Below, in pieces: positions 7,801-9,284 of a stretch of 9,284 nucleotides of DNA. A program made the translations under genes and the position numbers. The notes under the pieces were generated by a model, which saw only the letters and a program-made list of their open reading frames with translations, was not told the origin of the DNA and made no database searches. Numbering within the stretch: position 1 is the stretch's first letter; every line of letters starts with the position of its first letter. The stretch comes from Accumulibacter sp. GTDB taxonomy: Bacteria; Pseudomonadota; Gammaproteobacteria; Burkholderiales; Rhodocyclaceae. The DNA lies in the NCBI GenBank assembly GCA_031274075.1, contig JAISQQ010000122.1:1-9284 (forward strand), written 5' to 3'.

Positions 7801-8214
7801 GTGCTCATCAAAAACAGCTCGCAATCGACGCGCGCCCTCAAGTACCTGCGCGACATGGGCGTGCAGATCATCATCGACAAGCTGCAGGCCGAGCCTTCCG
7901 CGCTGACCAACCTGCTGGAATACCCGGTCGACGCCATCAAGATCGGCACCGCCCTGACCGCGCGGATCGGCGACGTCCGGGTCGACACCATGATTTCCAC
8001 CATCGCCTCGGTCGCCAACGCCGTGCACCTGCGCGTGATCGCCGAGGGCGTGGAAACCGAGGAGCAATGGCGCTACTTCGAATCCCTGCATTGCGAAACC
8101 ATCCAGGGCTTCCGCCACGCCGTGCCGATGAACGCGGCGGACACGCGCCGTTATCTGGAAGAGCACCAGCCCCCCGCTTCCAGCCCGACGGCCCCGGCGG
8201 GAAAGGAAGGGTAG
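4891..8214 (+). CDS. Membrane GGDEF-EAL protein: likely diguanylate cyclase with degenerate EAL domain
   Basis: This 1107-residue inner-membrane protein controls cyclic di-GMP. A membrane segment at about 18-40 is followed by a very large periplasmic region (41-543) with Cache-like stretches (YAFIWDYKGRSIVHP) and two cysteines, 426 and 435. A second membrane segment (544-563), a HAMP-like linker (about 561-613) and a coiled coil (to about 660) lead to GGDEF (about 662-830) and EAL (about 840-1092). The cyclase side is intact: DLDKFKHVND, GGDEF at 743-747 and I-site RGTD at 734-737, exactly five residues before GGDEF. The phosphodiesterase side is altered. EAL reads EVL (875-877), and the loop-6 motif DDFGTG reads DKLQAE (996-1001), losing the second metal-binding Asp. 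Asn934, Glu969, Lys1017, Glu1052 and Gln1072 remain. I infer synthesis of c-di-GMP, with EAL regulatory or nearly inactive. The ATG at 4891 has AGGT 8 nt upstream; an ATG at 4900 is the alternative. It is transcribed alone. Confidence 0.95.
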   Translation: MRIMQSILDFWNSLTVRVRLILVFITIKVLPLILLVWIAWAQTQETAAYLGQQFEELVTTANRAIFQVGDKAVSDAASALDVRARDEIERLTTDTARRVADFLHGRDADIRYAASLPPDADAYRGYVERKRQNLIVHGRWTLNADGSDWQPETVPAVDGYVATPGSPDNAISFHYLPPTPLKQEYRPLYLEMSFVGLDGMEKIKATTSPRVSPELKDVSERKNTYAKAETYFAALKKLKPGEIYVSDVIGRYVGSQIIGKFTPEAAKKRGIAFEPEKHAYAGKENPVGKRFEGIVRWATPVTENGRIIGWVTLALNHDHLMSFTDHIVPTNERYRDINDAFDGNYAFIWDYKGRSIVHPRHHSIVGYDENGEPEIPWLEDTVYEDFLKSGLPWREFMKTAPTFVDQLQSRKPAKALTERGDVGLDCRWLNFAPQCTGWYNLADQGGSGSFQILWSGLYKLTTTAAIPYYTGQYSPEAAGNKRGFGIVTIGANVDDFHRAATETKERLNELIALSNEDMHARGVAAENALRDNMRATALSLAKSTFVLIVLVIVIAIWMASYLSRKLGWLNDGFNRFRVGEKDFRFSFEHKDEITQLASTFNEMADTLNANMAELQREIGVRRKTEQELRNIHATLEQRIAERTAELSQEVETRRQAEVQLQYMAHHDPLTGLANRGLFNEQLHRALSQSKRSGKYGALLFFDLDKFKHVNDVLGHAVGDALLIHMANILKERVRGTDTAARLGGDEFAVVMVDMDRPERAAVLAQNILDKLETPVTLCGHELKVFSSIGIVTFPDRKNHASDDMENIIKNADAAMYLAKSSGGMRYRFFERGLHDKIIETDRLIGELHTALAENQFEPYFQPMFHTDAQQVLYLEVLARWSHPEHHILSPEVFLEPAAQSGLLTKIDMQMLDQACAYAKSWRDAALLFGRVSINISQAQLEHAGFADEVERSLKKYELPPFCLAVEISEYVLIKNSSQSTRALKYLRDMGVQIIIDKLQAEPSALTNLLEYPVDAIKIGTALTARIGDVRVDTMISTIASVANAVHLRVIAEGVETEEQWRYFESLHCETIQGFRHAVPMNAADTRRYLEEHQPPASSPTAPAGKEG

Positions 8215-8235
8215 CCGGTCCGTCCGCGATCTTCC

Positions 8236-8318
8236 CTGGGAGCGCGGGGCGCCAGCCCCGCAACAGCGGTGGTGGTGTCCTTCCCCTGATGTAGGGGGCG
8301 GAAGCCCCACGCTCCCTG
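8236..8318. repeat. Palindromic CTGGGAGCGCGGGGC element after the GGDEF/EAL gene
   Basis: CTGGGAGCGCGGGGC at 8236-8250 is mirrored imperfectly by GCCCCACGCTCCCTG near 8304-8318, and GCCAGCCCCGCAAC lies inside. It is a diverged full copy of the family at 121-201. It begins 21 bp past the stop codon at 8214 and may act as a transcript-end hairpin, but there is no T tract. Confidence 0.7.
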
Positions 8319-8337
8319 AGGCGGGCCGGCGATTGGC

Positions 8338-8358
8338 TTGTCCTCTGTCTCCTGTCGT
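8338..8358. repeat. Remnant of the heptad element (three units)
   Basis: TTGTCCT, CTGTCTC and CTGTCGT follow each other in 7-bp phase, matching the right-arm heptads of copies A to C with one or two changes each. No core or opposite arm is visible, so this is a short decayed remnant. Confidence 0.5.
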
Positions 8359-8427
8359 GGGCGGCGGGAAAATCCCTGGGCTTGTTTCGTTCAGTCCGGG
8401 CTTGCCGACGCGCCGCGCAAAAAACGC

Positions 8428-8455
8428 TTGACTTCATGGCAGGCGTCTTTATTAT
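8428..8455 (+). promoter_or_regulatory. Sigma-70-type promoter for the TonB receptor gene
   Basis: TTGACT (5 of 6 to TTGACA) is followed after 16 bp by TATTAT (5 of 6 to TATAAT). The pair lies in an AT-rich stretch, giving a start near 8462 and a 5' UTR of about 60 nt before the ATG at 8523. Siderophore receptors are usually Fur-repressed. The AT-rich 8449-8490 region is where a Fur site would be expected, but I see no clear match to its consensus. Confidence 0.6.
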
Positions 8456-8522
8456 TGCGATCTGTTTTCGTTCTTCTTATCATGTTTCATGTTATCTCCC
8501 CTCTTACTTTGGAGCCATAGTC

Positions 8523-9284
8523 ATGCCTTTCTTTTCCGCTGTGTCTGGTTTGCCCTCTCTCGCGCGTGAGGGGTTCGGGGTTTGTGGGGTTCGGCCCCTG
8601 GTTTTGGCGTTGATGGCGGCTGGAGCGCTGGCAGCGACAAGCGATGTTTACGCGCAGGCGCGAAATGCCCAGGAACAAGCCGTAAATCCCGCGGACGGCG
8701 ACAACGCGGCAATTACCCCCCCCCCCCCCCCCCCCCGAAAACCTGAATAGCGCCACCGCCGCCAGCGGCGAGGCCGTGTTGCCGGAAATCTCCGTATCGG
8801 CGCAGGCGGAAAACAGCGGCGTCTCCGAAGGTAGCCATTCCTACACCACCCCTGTCATGAATACGGCGACAAAGCTGCCACTCTCCATCCGCGAAACGCC
8901 GCAATCCGTCACCGTCATCACCCGGCAGCGTGTGGAAGATCAGAATCTGGTCACGATCAACGATGTGATGCAAAACACGCCCGGCATTGCCATTACCGCC
9001 TCCGGGCCGCAACGCGACCGTTTTAACGCGCGTGGATTTTCCATTGACAACATCACTTTCGACGGGCTGCCGATCAGCCTGGGGCAATACGGCGGGGACG
9101 CGCTGCTGGCGGACATGGCAATCTATGACCGCATCGAGATTGTGCGCGGCGCGGCGGGACTCACACAGGGCGCGGGCAACCCTTCAGCGGCCATCAATCT
9201 GGTGCGCAAACGCCCGACCCGCGACCCTTATCTGAGCGTGGACGGATACGCGGGCAACTGGGATCGCTACGGCCTCACCGCCGA
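8523..9284 (+). CDS. TonB-dependent siderophore receptor, 5' part, frameshifted at a poly-C tract
   Basis: This encodes an outer-membrane receptor for a ferric siderophore, powered by TonB. It runs off the window, so only about 253 residues (signal peptide and plug) are visible. From the ATG at 8523 (GGAG 8 nt upstream) comes a signal peptide with a long n-region, hydrophobic PLVLALMAAGALAA and likely cleavage after DVYA (residue 44). Next is a short linker and six prolines encoded by C21 at 8716-8736. In the present sequence this frame then reads RKPE and stops at 8748-8750. The receptor continues in the next frame from GAA at 8737. It has a TonB-box-like PEISVSA, then plug motifs typical of the siderophore-receptor family: IRETPQSVTVIT, MQNTPGI, FNARGF, IEIVRGAAGL and INLVRKRP. 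No STN signalling domain fits in the short N-terminus. A tract of 20 or 23 C would join the two parts. This is either a phase-variable OFF state or a homopolymer sequencing error; a decayed pseudogene is unlikely, since the plug frame is clean. Confidence 0.88.
8716..8736 (+). repeat. Poly-C tract, 21 residues, inside the receptor coding sequence
   Basis: Twenty-one consecutive C lie between ATTA and GAAAAC, right after the signal-peptide linker. The upstream frame needs the tract length to equal 2 modulo 3 (17, 20, 23) to continue into the plug; 21 is out of frame. Slippage at such tracts is a known cause of phase variation in surface proteins of Neisseria, Bordetella and Campylobacter. The G-rich minus strand could also form quadruplex structure. 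Confidence 0.9.

Noticed and set aside
8067..8294. Small plus-strand frame spanning the end of the GGDEF/EAL gene and the palindrome
   Set aside because: It is out of frame with the real gene and runs into a repeat; no start signal.
8382..8522. Upstream extension of the TonB receptor frame to 8382
   Set aside because: It would start before the candidate promoter and put extra sequence before the signal peptide; the ATG at 8523 has a proper GGAG site.

Overview
The window is GC-rich chromosomal DNA, most likely from a flagellated betaproteobacterium. The basis is the trpF-trpB-trpA gene order, the strongly betaproteobacterial-looking Trp proteins, a flagellar sigma-28 promoter and dense REP-like palindromes. 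Something near Rhodocyclales is my guess; the sequence alone does not fix the genus.

Layout. Positions 1-370 hold no gene but a mosaic of three palindromic repeat families. A small DUF5610-type gene follows on the minus strand (371-970). It lies behind a textbook FliA (sigma-28) promoter at 1130-1156, whose -10 half is duplicated just upstream. Next, all on the minus strand, come trpA (1325-2131), trpB (2142-3347) and trpF (3538-4158), the last steps of tryptophan synthesis. This trp block is bracketed by two inverted copies of an unfamiliar element made of AGGACAG heptads around a 35-bp hairpin core. One copy supplies the trpA stop codon and the other abuts the trpF -10 box. A half copy (4423-4492) and a short remnant (8338-8358) lie further right.

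Positions 4159-4890 are intergenic, with repeats, an (AC)15 microsatellite at 4626-4656 and a hairpin-rich leader. A 1107-residue membrane-bound GGDEF/EAL protein follows on the plus strand (4891-8214). Its cyclase motifs and I-site are intact, but the EAL loop-6 motif is destroyed, so it probably makes rather than degrades cyclic di-GMP. A palindrome at 8236-8318 closes that gene.

The right edge holds the 5' part of a TonB-dependent siderophore receptor gene (from 8523). A run of 21 C residues just after the signal peptide puts the start codon and the receptor body in different frames. Removing one C or adding two restores the full protein, so this looks like a phase-variable ON/OFF switch, recorded here in the OFF state.

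The genes do not form one pathway. The most notable content is the homopolymer switch on the receptor, the heptad-palindrome family around trpFBA, the sigma-28-driven DUF5610 gene and the long AC microsatellite before a c-di-GMP enzyme.
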